64,000 nt of DNA, taken from Bordetella parapertussis (GTDB taxonomy: Bacteria; Pseudomonadota; Gammaproteobacteria; Burkholderiales; Burkholderiaceae_C). The position numbers and the translations under genes are program-made. Every line of letters starts with the position of its first letter. Position 1 is the first letter of the stretch. The stretch lies in NCBI GenBank assembly GCA_945901125.1, contig CAMDKD010000007.1:30732-94731 (forward strand). The letters are read 5' to 3'. Under the pieces are notes generated by a model. The model was given only the letters and a program-made list of their open reading frames with translations. It searched no databases and was not told the origin of the DNA. This document shows positions 31,510-39,576 of the stretch, in pieces.

Positions 31510-32802
31510 GTGAGCACTGAAACGCCTACCCTCCCCCGCCGCATCGCCCACCTAGACATGGATGCTTTTTACGCATCGGTTGAACTGCTGCGCTATCCGC
31601 AACTCAAGGGCTTGCCGGTGGTCATAGGCGGCGGCAGGCGGCGCGAAGACGATTTACTGGCACGCATGCGCATCGCACAACCCGAGCGCGAGTGGACAAG
31701 CGAAGACTTGGCAGACATTCCGGTAAACATGTTTCCGCTCATCGGCGGCTACACCGGCCGCGGCGTCATCACCACCGCCACGTATGCGGCGCGCGCCTTT
31801 GGCGTCGGCTCGGCCATGGGTGTGATGAAGGCAGCACAGCTGTGTCCACAGGCCATTTTGCTGCCCGTGGATTTCGAACAGTACCGCCACTATTCGCGCC
31901 GTTTCAAAGAGATCGTTCACGAAATCACACCGCTTGTAGAAGACAGAGGCGTGGATGAAATCTACATGGATTTCACGCATGTGCCTGGCGGGCAACGCGA
32001 AGGCGGGCGGGTGTTGTCTCGTCTGATACAAAAATCCATCACTGATGCCACCGGCTTGACCTGCTCCATCGGCGTGGCACCCAATAAACTGCTGGCGAAA
32101 ATGGCCAGCGAATTGAACAAGCCCAACGGCATTTCTATTTTGAAGCACGAAGATTTACAAGAAAAAATCTGGCCACTGCCGTGCAGAAAAATCAACGGCA
32201 TAGGCCCCAAAGCAGACGCCAAATTACAAACACACGGCATACGCACCATAGGCCAACTCGCTTTGCGCGAACAAGCATGGTTGATGGAACATTTCGGCAA
32301 ATCCTATGGTGCCTGGCTGCACCAGGCCGCGCATGGATGGGACGATAGGCCGGTGGTGACCGAATCCGAACCAGTGTCCATGAGCCGCGAAACCACCTTT
32401 GAAAAAGATTTGCACGTATTGCACGACAAGGCTGCTCTCGGCGATATCTTCACCCGCTTGTGCCAACAAGTGGCCGCCGACTTGCAACGCAAAGGCTATG
32501 TCGGCAAAACCATTGGCATCAAATTGCGCTTCGACAATTTCCAAAGTGTGACACGCGACAGCACACTGGCTATTTACACTGCGGATGCTCAGGCTATCAG
32601 GCAAGCTGCAGGTTTGTGTCTTAAACGCATAGACTTTAAACGCCGTATCCGATTGCTCGGTGTGCGCGTCGGCTCGCTGGTGAAAGTCGGATCCGAACAG
32701 TCTTTCTACCCGTCTATTGCAAAATCATCCACCTCAGTACTTTGCGCTCAAGAAGCCGCCTCTTCGAAAGACCACCTCCATGAACAAGCTGACCTGTTTT
32801 GA
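31510..32802 (+). CDS. dinB: DNA polymerase IV (Y-family)
   Basis: DinB, 430 residues, is an error-prone translesion polymerase. It has RRIAHLDMDAFYASVELL with the first catalytic Asp, the DRGVDEIYMDFTH segment with the second acidic pair, and the little-finger domain after about residue 260. It lacks a normal ATG; the GTG at 31510 puts the family start RIAHLDMDAF at residue 11. No obvious LexA box was seen in the 58 bases upstream. The length is longer than E. coli Pol IV because of an insertion after residue 40 (RRREDDLLARMR), seen in some betaproteobacteria. The end overlaps the next gene by 23 bases. Confidence 0.92.
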   Translation: MSTETPTLPRRIAHLDMDAFYASVELLRYPQLKGLPVVIGGGRRREDDLLARMRIAQPEREWTSEDLADIPVNMFPLIGGYTGRGVITTATYAARAFGVGSAMGVMKAAQLCPQAILLPVDFEQYRHYSRRFKEIVHEITPLVEDRGVDEIYMDFTHVPGGQREGGRVLSRLIQKSITDATGLTCSIGVAPNKLLAKMASELNKPNGISILKHEDLQEKIWPLPCRKINGIGPKADAKLQTHGIRTIGQLALREQAWLMEHFGKSYGAWLHQAAHGWDDRPVVTESEPVSMSRETTFEKDLHVLHDKAALGDIFTRLCQQVAADLQRKGYVGKTIGIKLRFDNFQSVTRDSTLAIYTADAQAIRQAAGLCLKRIDFKRRIRLLGVRVGSLVKVGSEQSFYPSIAKSSTSVLCAQEAASSKDHLHEQADLF

Positions 32803-33622
32803 ACTGACCATAGACCAACACATTGCGCATCTGGTACTGAACCGGCCGGATCTCTTGAATGCGCTTGACATGACCGTGTGGCGTGAACTCGATGAGGTGT
32901 TGCAACAACTTCACCAAGCCAATCAGGCGCGTGTACTCGTCATCAGCAGCACCGGGAAACATTTCAGTGCGGGCATGTCGCTGGAGGCTTTCGGTGAATC
33001 GGTCAGCATGGACGACCAAAGCGCCGAAGGACGCGCCGCCATCTTCGACATGCTGGGCGGGCTGCAAGCCACTTTCACACGCCTTGAAACTTTGCGCATG
33101 CCGGTCATCGTCGCCATCCAAGGCGGTTGCATAGGCGGCGCGGTAGACATGGTGACTGCGTGTTGCCTGCGTTACGCCAGCGCGGATGCTTTCTTTTGCA
33201 TTCAGGAAATCAATATAGGCATGGTGGCAGATGTAGGCACTTTGCAGCGGCTGCCCAAGCTCATGCCCATGGCCGTGGTCAAAGAACTGGCTTATACCGG
33301 TCGCAGATTGTCAGCCGACAAAGCATTGCAATACGGTCTGGTGAACGAAGTGTTAGCTGATGCAGCTGCAGCACTGGCCGCTGCAATGAAAACCGCCAAA
33401 GAGATTGCGTCCAAACCACCGGTCGCCATCTGGGGCACCAAACAAGCGCTGCATTACGCGCGCGACCACAGCGTGGACGACGCACTCAAACAAATGGGCT
33501 GGCTGCAAAGCGGCATCTGGAGCAACCCGCACGTGAAAGAAGCCATCACTGCTTTTCAGAAAAAACAAGCGGCCAGTTTTCCCGATCTCGCGCCTTTGAA
33601 ATCTTTCAAAGACCTGGCTTGA
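32780..33622 (+). CDS. Enoyl-CoA hydratase/isomerase (crotonase) family protein
   Basis: This 280-residue crotonase shows LVLNRPDLLNALDMTVW, the oxyanion-hole segment KHFSAGMSLEAFGE, and the GGCIGGAVDMVTACCLRYAS motif. An acidic pair in DAFFCIQEINIGMVADVGTL resembles delta3,5-delta2,4-dienoyl-CoA isomerase-like members rather than plain hydratases. It likely acts in fatty acid beta-oxidation in the cytoplasm. I chose the ATG at 32780, so it overlaps dinB by 23 bases and may be read from the same mRNA. An in-frame extension to 32717 lies within dinB. Confidence 0.9.
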   Translation: MNKLTCFELTIDQHIAHLVLNRPDLLNALDMTVWRELDEVLQQLHQANQARVLVISSTGKHFSAGMSLEAFGESVSMDDQSAEGRAAIFDMLGGLQATFTRLETLRMPVIVAIQGGCIGGAVDMVTACCLRYASADAFFCIQEINIGMVADVGTLQRLPKLMPMAVVKELAYTGRRLSADKALQYGLVNEVLADAAAALAAAMKTAKEIASKPPVAIWGTKQALHYARDHSVDDALKQMGWLQSGIWSNPHVKEAITAFQKKQAASFPDLAPLKSFKDLA

Positions 33623-33625
33623 GTC

Positions 33626-34471
33626 TTATTGCCTGGCAGTACGTATTTGCACCGGCATGGCCTGCGGGTGACTGCTGCGCCAGGGATTGATATCCACCCC
33701 GCCACGTCGGGTGTAACGCGCTTGCACGCTCAGTTTGGTGGGTTTGCAGCGCGCCATGATGTCCATGTACATACGCTCGACGCAATGCTCGTGAAATTCG
33801 TTGTGGTTGCGAAAACTCACGATGTATTGCAACAAACCGGCCTGGTCAATTTGCGGACCGCTGTAGCTGATGCTGACGCTGCCCCAGTCGGGCTGACCGG
33901 TCACCAGGCAATTGCTTTTGAGCAAATGGCTGGTCAATGTTTCCGTGACCGGTTTTTCTTCAAGGGCCGCATTTAACAATTCAGGCGCTGGCTGGTAAAC
34001 GCTGCAATCCATATCAAGCCGGTCCAGATTCACGCCGTCCATCTCATGGATTTTTTCTGCGCTGAATTGCTCAGGTGTCAGCAACTGCACGCCTACTGCC
34101 GCCTGCATGGCACCGCCATGCCAGACCGCCGCGCTCAGGTCTTGCTGCATGGTTTTTTTCACCTCATCGATGGAAGCAAAACGCGTGTTGTTAAAGCTGT
34201 TCAAGTACAGCTTCAAGGATTTGCTTTCCACCAGGTGCGTGCTTTCACACGGCACAATCAAACGCCCCATGGCGACCTGTGGTTTGCCACGCAGGTTCAA
34301 CCAACTGAGCTCGTACGCGGTCCACACATCGGCACCTAAAAAAACAGGCTGGCCGGTGATGCCGATTTCGGTGCGCTGCGCCGCGCGAGCTAAGGGATAA
34401 AGCAAAGAAGCATCGTACTGGTCTGCGTAGCCGACCACTTTGCCCAACAGCGACTGATCAGGTGAATTCAT
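33626..34471 (-). CDS. queF: NADPH-dependent 7-cyano-7-deazaguanine reductase
   Basis: QueF, 281 residues, reduces preQ0 to preQ1 in queuosine synthesis. Its length fits the long, two-domain E. coli-type enzyme. The active-site cysteine lies in LLKSNCLVTGQPDWGSV and the substrate/NADPH motif in ESKSLKLYLNSFNN. The FRNHNEFHEHCVERMYMDI stretch is also typical. It is the last gene of a leftward run; its start overlaps the stop of the alpha/beta hydrolase gene as ATGA. No preQ1 riboswitch is visible directly upstream because the gene begins inside its neighbour. Confidence 0.95.
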   Translation of the reverse strand: MNSPDQSLLGKVVGYADQYDASLLYPLARAAQRTEIGITGQPVFLGADVWTAYELSWLNLRGKPQVAMGRLIVPCESTHLVESKSLKLYLNSFNNTRFASIDEVKKTMQQDLSAAVWHGGAMQAAVGVQLLTPEQFSAEKIHEMDGVNLDRLDMDCSVYQPAPELLNAALEEKPVTETLTSHLLKSNCLVTGQPDWGSVSISYSGPQIDQAGLLQYIVSFRNHNEFHEHCVERMYMDIMARCKPTKLSVQARYTRRGGVDINPWRSSHPQAMPVQIRTARQ

Positions 34472-35358
34472 AAGGGCGTGTGCGCTTGCAGAAAAGGCAA
34501 TAAACGGCCGGTCAATTGCTCGACAGCAGCCGGCGGGAAATCATGGCCCATGCCTTCAATACCAAACAATTTAGCGCCGGGTATGCGCGCTGCCGTGTCT
34601 TGCGCGCAAGCAAAGGGAATCAAAGGATCGGCCGTTCCGTGTATCACCAGCGTCGGGGCAGTGATGCGGGGCAACAAGCGCCAGCGTTCACGGTCAGCCA
34701 TGGCCGCCAGCATTTGGCGGTAACTGCCGGCAGGACGGTTGCTGCGTTTGAGTGAATCGTCAACCAGTTGTTCCTGTGAGCCCTCTGGGTGTACAAAACC
34801 CGGCCCGGCCAAGGCTTTGACAAAACGCAGGCCATGGGTGCGAGCCGCTGCGCTGCCTGGCTGAGCAGGCGGTGTCATCAATACACGGCGCATGGCGGGC
34901 GTGGGTCCCGGTAAGCCCCGGGCGCTGCTGGTGCTCATGATGCTGGTCAGGCTCAGCACCCGCTCAGGTGCGCTCACGCACAAGCGCTGGGCAATCATGC
35001 CGCCCATGCTGACGCCAACCAAATGGGCTTGCTGCAATTGCAAATGGTCCATCACACCCAAAGCGTCGTGTGTCATGTCTTGAATGGAATAAGGCAGCCT
35101 GGTTTGCAGCCCCAGCTTTTGCTGCAGCATGAACCAAAGCATGTTTGGCGTTCCCGCGTGGTCCATGGATTCAGACAAGCCATTGTCACGGTTATCAAAC
35201 CGGATCACCCGAAAACCTGCCTGGTGCAACTGATGCAACATGGCATCCGGCCAGACAATCAATTGCATAGACATCCCGGCGATCAGCAAAACGGCAGGCC
35301 TGTCTCTTTCGCCTGTGTCTTCCACTTCCAGGCGCAAATTGTTCACATAGATTTGCAT
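34468..35358 (-). CDS. Alpha/beta-fold hydrolase
   Basis: This 296-residue hydrolase has the nucleophile elbow VGVSMGGMIAQ (Ser near residue 115), a likely acid in VIHGTADPLIPF, and the catalytic His in EGMGHDFPPAAVEQL. The N-terminus MQIYVNNLRLEVEDTG is typical for the esterase/lipase-like group. The substrate is unknown. I use the ATG at 35358; a TTG at 35370 overlaps the end of yaaA. It lies between yaaA and queF, overlapping queF by 4 bases. Confidence 0.88.
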   Translation of the reverse strand: MQIYVNNLRLEVEDTGERDRPAVLLIAGMSMQLIVWPDAMLHQLHQAGFRVIRFDNRDNGLSESMDHAGTPNMLWFMLQQKLGLQTRLPYSIQDMTHDALGVMDHLQLQQAHLVGVSMGGMIAQRLCVSAPERVLSLTSIMSTSSARGLPGPTPAMRRVLMTPPAQPGSAAARTHGLRFVKALAGPGFVHPEGSQEQLVDDSLKRSNRPAGSYRQMLAAMADRERWRLLPRITAPTLVIHGTADPLIPFACAQDTAARIPGAKLFGIEGMGHDFPPAAVEQLTGRLLPFLQAHTPL

Positions 35359-35366
35359 GTGTCTGC

Positions 35367-36143
35367 TCAATCAACCGAGTGACGGCGAAACACCAGCGTG
35401 TCCGGCTTGGACACCTCGGGTGCAAATGCATAGCCTTCCAGATTGAAAGCTTGAAGTGCCGCAGGTGTTTTGACCTGGTGCTGAATGGCAAACCGCGCCA
35501 TCAATCCGCGTGCGCGTTTGGCAAAAAAACTGATGATCTTGTACTGGCCGTTTTTATGGTCCTGGAACACGCATTCGATGACGCGTGCCTGCAAGACCTT
35601 GCGATCCACGGACTTGAAATATTCTTGCGACGCCAGATTCACGATGACCGGGTCTTTGTCTTTGGCGAGTTGCTGATTCAAATAGTCAGCGATTTGCGAT
35701 CCCCAGAATTGGTAGAGATTGGAAGCTTTGCCGTGCTTGAGTGAGGTGCCCATTTCTAAGCGGTAGGGCTGCATCAAATCCAGCGGCCGCAATACGCCGT
35801 AGAGGCCGCTCAGAATCGCAAGATGTTCCTGCGCCCATTGCAATTCTTTGAGCTTGAGCGTTTTGGCGTCCAGGCCTTCGTACACATCGCCGTTGAAGGC
35901 CAGCACCGCCGGTCTGGCATTTTTGTCACTGAACTGCGGTGACCAAGCCTTGTAACGGTCTGCATTGAGTGTGGACAAAGCCTGGCTCAAATCCATTAAC
36001 TCGGCAATTTGCTGAGGCGTTTTTTTCTTCAGCGTAGAAATCAGCTCGGTCGATTGCGCGACAAACTGCGGCTGACTGGCCGTCACCGCAGGCAGCGGCG
36101 ACTCATAGTCCAGAGATTTGGCGGGGGATAAGAGAAAGAGCAT
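35367..36143 (-). CDS. yaaA: Peroxide stress protein YaaA
   Basis: This 258-residue YaaA (DUF328) protein starts MLFLLSPAKSLDYESPL, a hallmark of the family. It also has QFSDKNARPAVLAFNGDVYE and YGVLRPLDLMQPYRLEMGT. In E. coli YaaA lowers free iron and protects DNA during hydrogen peroxide stress. Its position downstream of a rubrerythrin, an Fe-S protein and a DUF3501 protein strengthens a shared role in oxidative stress. It starts 7 bases after the DUF3501 stop. Confidence 0.94.
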   Translation of the reverse strand: MLFLLSPAKSLDYESPLPAVTASQPQFVAQSTELISTLKKKTPQQIAELMDLSQALSTLNADRYKAWSPQFSDKNARPAVLAFNGDVYEGLDAKTLKLKELQWAQEHLAILSGLYGVLRPLDLMQPYRLEMGTSLKHGKASNLYQFWGSQIADYLNQQLAKDKDPVIVNLASQEYFKSVDRKVLQARVIECVFQDHKNGQYKIISFFAKRARGLMARFAIQHQVKTPAALQAFNLEGYAFAPEVSKPDTLVFRRHSVD

Positions 36144-36150
36144 TCAGTGA

Positions 36151-36741
36151 TTATTTCAAATCCCCGGCCAGGGATGCCAAAGCCTGGTCGGCGATCTGCG
36201 TGTGGGCCGGGTAGTTGGTGTGGTCGCAGCCCAGCTTCACAGCAGCACCGGCCATGATGGCGGCTTTGGTGGCAGGATCAAATTCAAACCTCACAAAGTG
36301 AACCGCCGAGGTTTTTTCATCGTTCTCACGGTCCAGGTCCTCGTCTGCAATCGCATACACACGCGCGTGGCCTTCGACTTCGATGAACATGCGGTCTTCA
36401 ACACCGATGAGTCGTGCGAGTTCGCGCTTGCGTTCATTCACATCCGGGTACTCGATCAGCATGGTGGCTTTCCAGTTGCTGCCCTCGGGCACCAGCGGCG
36501 CATAAGCATCGATTTCCTGCTGTATGCCTTCTTCTTCAAATATTTTTTCAATACGCAGCATCTCTTGAATTTGGTAGCGAATAGTCATCTCGCTCTCAAA
36601 CTGCAAAGTGATGTGCTCGCCTAAATGCACAGAGCGCAGTTTGCGGTGCGCCAATACCTCGGCCTTGTGCGTCTTGCGGAATTTGCTGTAAGCCTCTAGA
36701 CCCATGAGGTTGTCGGCGGTGATGTTTCCAGTGATTTGCAT
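36151..36741 (-). CDS. DUF3501 family protein
   Basis: This 196-residue protein begins MQITGNITADNLMGLEAYSK and has RKTHKAEVLAHRKLRSVHLG, the pattern of DUF3501 proteins, which almost always sit beside rubrerythrin and heterodisulfide-reductase-like Fe-S proteins. The biochemical role is unknown. I chose the ATG at 36741, preceded by GAGAGAAA; an in-frame extension upstream to 36810 runs through a repeat element and is unlikely to be coding. A Glu/Asp-rich core (LMIEY and FEFDP motifs) is visible. Confidence 0.85.
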   Translation of the reverse strand: MQITGNITADNLMGLEAYSKFRKTHKAEVLAHRKLRSVHLGEHITLQFESEMTIRYQIQEMLRIEKIFEEEGIQQEIDAYAPLVPEGSNWKATMLIEYPDVNERKRELARLIGVEDRMFIEVEGHARVYAIADEDLDRENDEKTSAVHFVRFEFDPATKAAIMAGAAVKLGCDHTNYPAHTQIADQALASLAGDLK

Positions 36742-36758
36742 ATGCGTTTCTCTCTTGG

Positions 36759-36835
36759 TAATTGGGGTCAGGTTCCAATTAATTCGCTGGGTAATTGGGG
36801 TCAGGTTCAATTAATTGGAACCTGACCCCAATTAC
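36759..36835. repeat. Triple palindromic repeat element between the DUF3501 and Fe-S genes
   Basis: Three copies of a 20-odd base unit lie side by side: TAATTGGGGTCAGGTTCCAA begins at 36759, a second direct copy with one base missing begins at 36792, and an inverted copy covers 36811-36835. The second and third form a long hairpin. From memory this unit is a widespread REP-like sequence in betaproteobacteria, often linked to RAYT transposases. No transposase is present here. The inverted copy overlaps the stop codon of the upstream Fe-S gene. Confidence 0.8.
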
Positions 36836-38181
36836 TTCAAGCCGTAAGCCTTGGCAACCAAACTGAGTGGGTGCTGCAACTCCGGCACCGCTTGACCGTT
36901 GGCCTCAAAACCCTGGGCGATATGGTGGCCGCCCAGCGGGCAGTCTGAGCTGATGTAGTCGGGTTTGCTGCCGTCTTTCATGGTGGCCATGGCTTTCACC
37001 ACGGGCTTGCCGATTTTCATGGCGTAAGCGTGGGTCGCTTTTTTCACACCATAAGTACCTGCATGACCCGAGCAACGCTCCACCGTGTTGATGGTAGTGT
37101 CTGGAATCATTTTCAGCATTTCTTCTGTTTTTTTGCCTATGTTTTGCACCCGGCCATGACAAGGGATTTGGTAGCTGACTTTGCCCAGGCTTTCAGGAAA
37201 TTCTGTTTTCAACAAACCGTCACGCTTGCGCGCCATCAGGTACTCAAACGGGTCCCACATGTGTTCTTTGACCAGTTGGGTCTCGGCGTCATCCGGGTAC
37301 ATCAAAGGCAATTCTTGTTTAAACATCAAGGTACAGGAAGGGACAGCGCTCAAAATCGCATAGCCGTCGCGCGCATACTTGGCCAGCACGGGCATGTTGA
37401 TTTTTTTATTCTCATCCACTGATTGCAAATCGCCCAACTCCAGCTTGGGCATGCCGCAGCATTTTTCCTTGGAGACGAGCTCGTAAGGAATATCGTTGTG
37501 GTCGAGAATTTTCAACAAGTCCATGCCTATGCCGGGTTCGTTGTAGTTCACATAGCAAGTGGCATAGATGACGACCTTGCCAGGCGTTTTCTCACCGTTC
37601 ACCACTTTTTTCGCCTTGGCCTTAGGGGCAGAGGAACGGAATTTTTTCGATGCCAGTTCCGGCAGCCAGGCGTTTTTATCAACCCCTAGCGTGGACTCCA
37701 TCACCGAGCGTGCCATACCGGTTTTATTGATGGCGTTCACCGCTTGCACCACGATAGGAATACCGGCGAACTGACCGTGTACATCGGTGGATGCCAGGAA
37801 TTTTTCTCCTGTAGAAACCTCACCTTTTTGAAATTTGATCGCCTTGGCGCGCAGCATGGTGTGGGGGAAATCCAGGTTCCATTCGTGCGGCGGCACATAC
37901 GGGCATTTGGTCAAGTAGCACAGGTCACACAAGTAGCACTGGTCCACCACTTTCCAGTAGTCCTGCTTGTTGACACCATCCAACTCCAAGGTCGGGCTTT
38001 CATCAACCAGATCGAACAAAGTGGGGAACGAGCCGCACAAACTGACACAGCGACGGCAACCGTGGCAGATGTCAAAAATGCGCTCCATCTCGGTGAAGCA
38101 GGCTTCTTCGTTGTAAAAATCCGGGTTCAGCCAATCAAGCGGGTGGCGTGTCGGTGCTTCAAGACTGCCTTCGCGAGCCAT
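36832..38181 (-). CDS. Heterodisulfide-reductase-like / GlpC-like Fe-S oxidoreductase
   Basis: This 449-residue protein has two 4Fe-4S motifs near the N-terminus, CHGCRRCVSLCGSFP and CYLCDLCYLTKCPYVPP, followed by two CCG-type domains with ATCYVNYN...KCCGMP and CHGRVQ...CSGHAG. This is the GlpC/HdrD-like electron-transfer layout. Together with DUF3501 and rubrerythrin it forms a module seen in several proteobacteria and likely passes electrons for peroxide reduction, though partners are unproven. An AAGGA ribosome site lies before the ATG. The stop codon lies within the repeat element downstream. Confidence 0.9.
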   Translation of the reverse strand: MAREGSLEAPTRHPLDWLNPDFYNEEACFTEMERIFDICHGCRRCVSLCGSFPTLFDLVDESPTLELDGVNKQDYWKVVDQCYLCDLCYLTKCPYVPPHEWNLDFPHTMLRAKAIKFQKGEVSTGEKFLASTDVHGQFAGIPIVVQAVNAINKTGMARSVMESTLGVDKNAWLPELASKKFRSSAPKAKAKKVVNGEKTPGKVVIYATCYVNYNEPGIGMDLLKILDHNDIPYELVSKEKCCGMPKLELGDLQSVDENKKINMPVLAKYARDGYAILSAVPSCTLMFKQELPLMYPDDAETQLVKEHMWDPFEYLMARKRDGLLKTEFPESLGKVSYQIPCHGRVQNIGKKTEEMLKMIPDTTINTVERCSGHAGTYGVKKATHAYAMKIGKPVVKAMATMKDGSKPDYISSDCPLGGHHIAQGFEANGQAVPELQHPLSLVAKAYGLK

Positions 38182-38257
38182 GTGTGTTTCCTTGTATGTG
38201 CAGGTGTGTAGCGTTGCGGGCTGCTGTGGCGCACAGCAAGTCGCCCGGCATTCAGAG

Positions 38258-38286
38258 AAAGGCGCTGCCTTGAAACAGGCAACGCC
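38258..38286 (-). terminator. Hairpin between rubrerythrin and Fe-S genes, possible attenuator
   Basis: On the minus strand a stem of about 10 bp (GGCGTTGCCT with AGGCAGCGCC, one wobble) is followed by TTTCTCT. The T-tract is weak, so this may only reduce read-through from rubrerythrin into the Fe-S gene or stabilise the short rubrerythrin mRNA. Confidence 0.4.
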
Positions 38287-38309
38287 CTGCGTTTAATACC
38301 GGATCAATA

Positions 38310-38732
38310 TCAATCGACCAGTTCGGCCAAAGCCTTGGCATAACGGTTGGCGTGTGAACGCTCAGCCTTTGCCAGGGTTTCAAACCAGTCGGCGATTTCG
38401 TCGTGGCCTTCGTCGCGTGCGGTTTTGGCCATGCCAGGGTACATGTCGGTGTACTCGTGGGTTTCGCCGGCAACTGCCGCTTTCAGATTGTCACGGGTGG
38501 CACCAATCGGCAAACCGGTGGCCGGGTCGCCGCACTGCTCGAGCCACTCAAGGTGGCCGTGGGCGTGTCCGGTTTCGCCTTCGGCGGTGGAACGGAACAG
38601 CGCTGCCACATCGTTTTGACCTTCAATATCGGCCTTGTTTGCGAAATAGAGGTAACGGCGGTTGGCCTGTGACTCGCCTGCGAAGGCGGCCTTCAGGTTT
38701 TCTTCCGTCTTAGAGCCTTTGAGAGCTGACAT
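38310..38732 (-). CDS. Rubrerythrin-family diiron protein without rubredoxin domain
   Basis: This 140-residue ferritin-like protein shows the diiron ligand motifs AFAGESQANRRYLYFA, EGETGHAHGHLEWL, AGETHEYTDMYP and KAERSHANRYAKAL, giving the four-helix bundle of rubrerythrin. The C-terminal CxxC rubredoxin domain of classical rubrerythrin is absent. The family reduces hydrogen peroxide. The ATG at 38732 follows an AGGAG-like AGGAGATTCCTC region on the minus strand; a longer open frame upstream is not supported. It is the first gene of the leftward run ending in queF. Confidence 0.92.
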   Translation of the reverse strand: MSALKGSKTEENLKAAFAGESQANRRYLYFANKADIEGQNDVAALFRSTAEGETGHAHGHLEWLEQCGDPATGLPIGATRDNLKAAVAGETHEYTDMYPGMAKTARDEGHDEIADWFETLAKAERSHANRYAKALAELVD

Positions 38733-39033
38733 GAGGAATCTCCTATGGTTGATGAAAATGCTCCGGCGCAATGAGCCAAAGTCAACCCATAGGTTAGCCT
38801 GTAAACCGCCCAAGTCCAATGGCTTGTTTCAATCCCCTGAATTGACTCAGGCTATCGAAACTGAAGTTTGTACTCAATACACTAATCATGTTTATGAGTT
38901 ATTTGATACTCACTTATGCGTCACAGGTACCCAAGAGACGCTGAGTCTGCTTGTATTGACAGGCATCAAATACGCGCGTCCGTTTGCTAACTATCCTCCA
39001 GTAAACTGAATTGAATCCTGAGGAAACCCTTTC

Positions 39034-39576
39034 ATGGCTGATCTGAACTCCTTGCCTGCGCCCGCCAAAGTTTTGCAACTGCACCACTACGCTTACCGCG
39101 CGCGGGATGCAGAGGAAACCAGGCACTTCTACGAAGACATTCTGGGCTTGCCGCTTTATCACATGATTCAAAGCGACCATGTGCCAAGCACCGGCGAATA
39201 CTGCCCGTACACGCATTTCTTTTTCCGCTTGCAAGATGGTTCGTTCATCGCGTTTTTTGACCTGGGAGACGACATCGCAGCACTGCCCTCGCCGAATACG
39301 CCGGCCTGGGTCAACCACATCGCCTTTCGTGTGGAAAACATTCAGGCGCTGCAAGACAGCAAGACGCGTTTGCAGGCGCACGGCATAGAAGTACTGGGCA
39401 TCACGGATCACCGCGTATTCAAAAGCATTTATTTTTTCGACCCCAACGGCATCCGTTTGGAACTCAGCGCCCAAGTCGCACCGGCTGAACAAATGCACAG
39501 CGAAAGCCTGGATGTGCGTGCTCAGCTAGATGCCTGGACTCAGCAAAAACGCGAGCGCAAGCAACAACGTGGCTAA
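39034..39576 (+). CDS. VOC family (glyoxalase/extradiol dioxygenase fold) protein
   Basis: This 180-residue protein begins with a VOC motif (QLHHYAYRARDAEETRHFYE) and has the second half NHIAFRVENIQALQD and YFFDPNGIRLELSAQ. Likely metal ligands are the His of HHYAYR, the His of VNHIAF and the Glu of RLELS. It could be a ring-cleaving dioxygenase, isomerase or glyoxalase. Adjacent FAD hydroxylase and FrnE-like genes hint at breakdown of an aromatic or similar compound. It overlaps the next gene by a few bases. Confidence 0.87.
   Translation: MADLNSLPAPAKVLQLHHYAYRARDAEETRHFYEDILGLPLYHMIQSDHVPSTGEYCPYTHFFFRLQDGSFIAFFDLGDDIAALPSPNTPAWVNHIAFRVENIQALQDSKTRLQAHGIEVLGITDHRVFKSIYFFDPNGIRLELSAQVAPAEQMHSESLDVRAQLDAWTQQKRERKQQRG

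Noticed and set aside
34472..36150. A preQ1 riboswitch for queF
   Set aside because: queF starts inside the preceding gene and no preQ1 aptamer motif is seen upstream.
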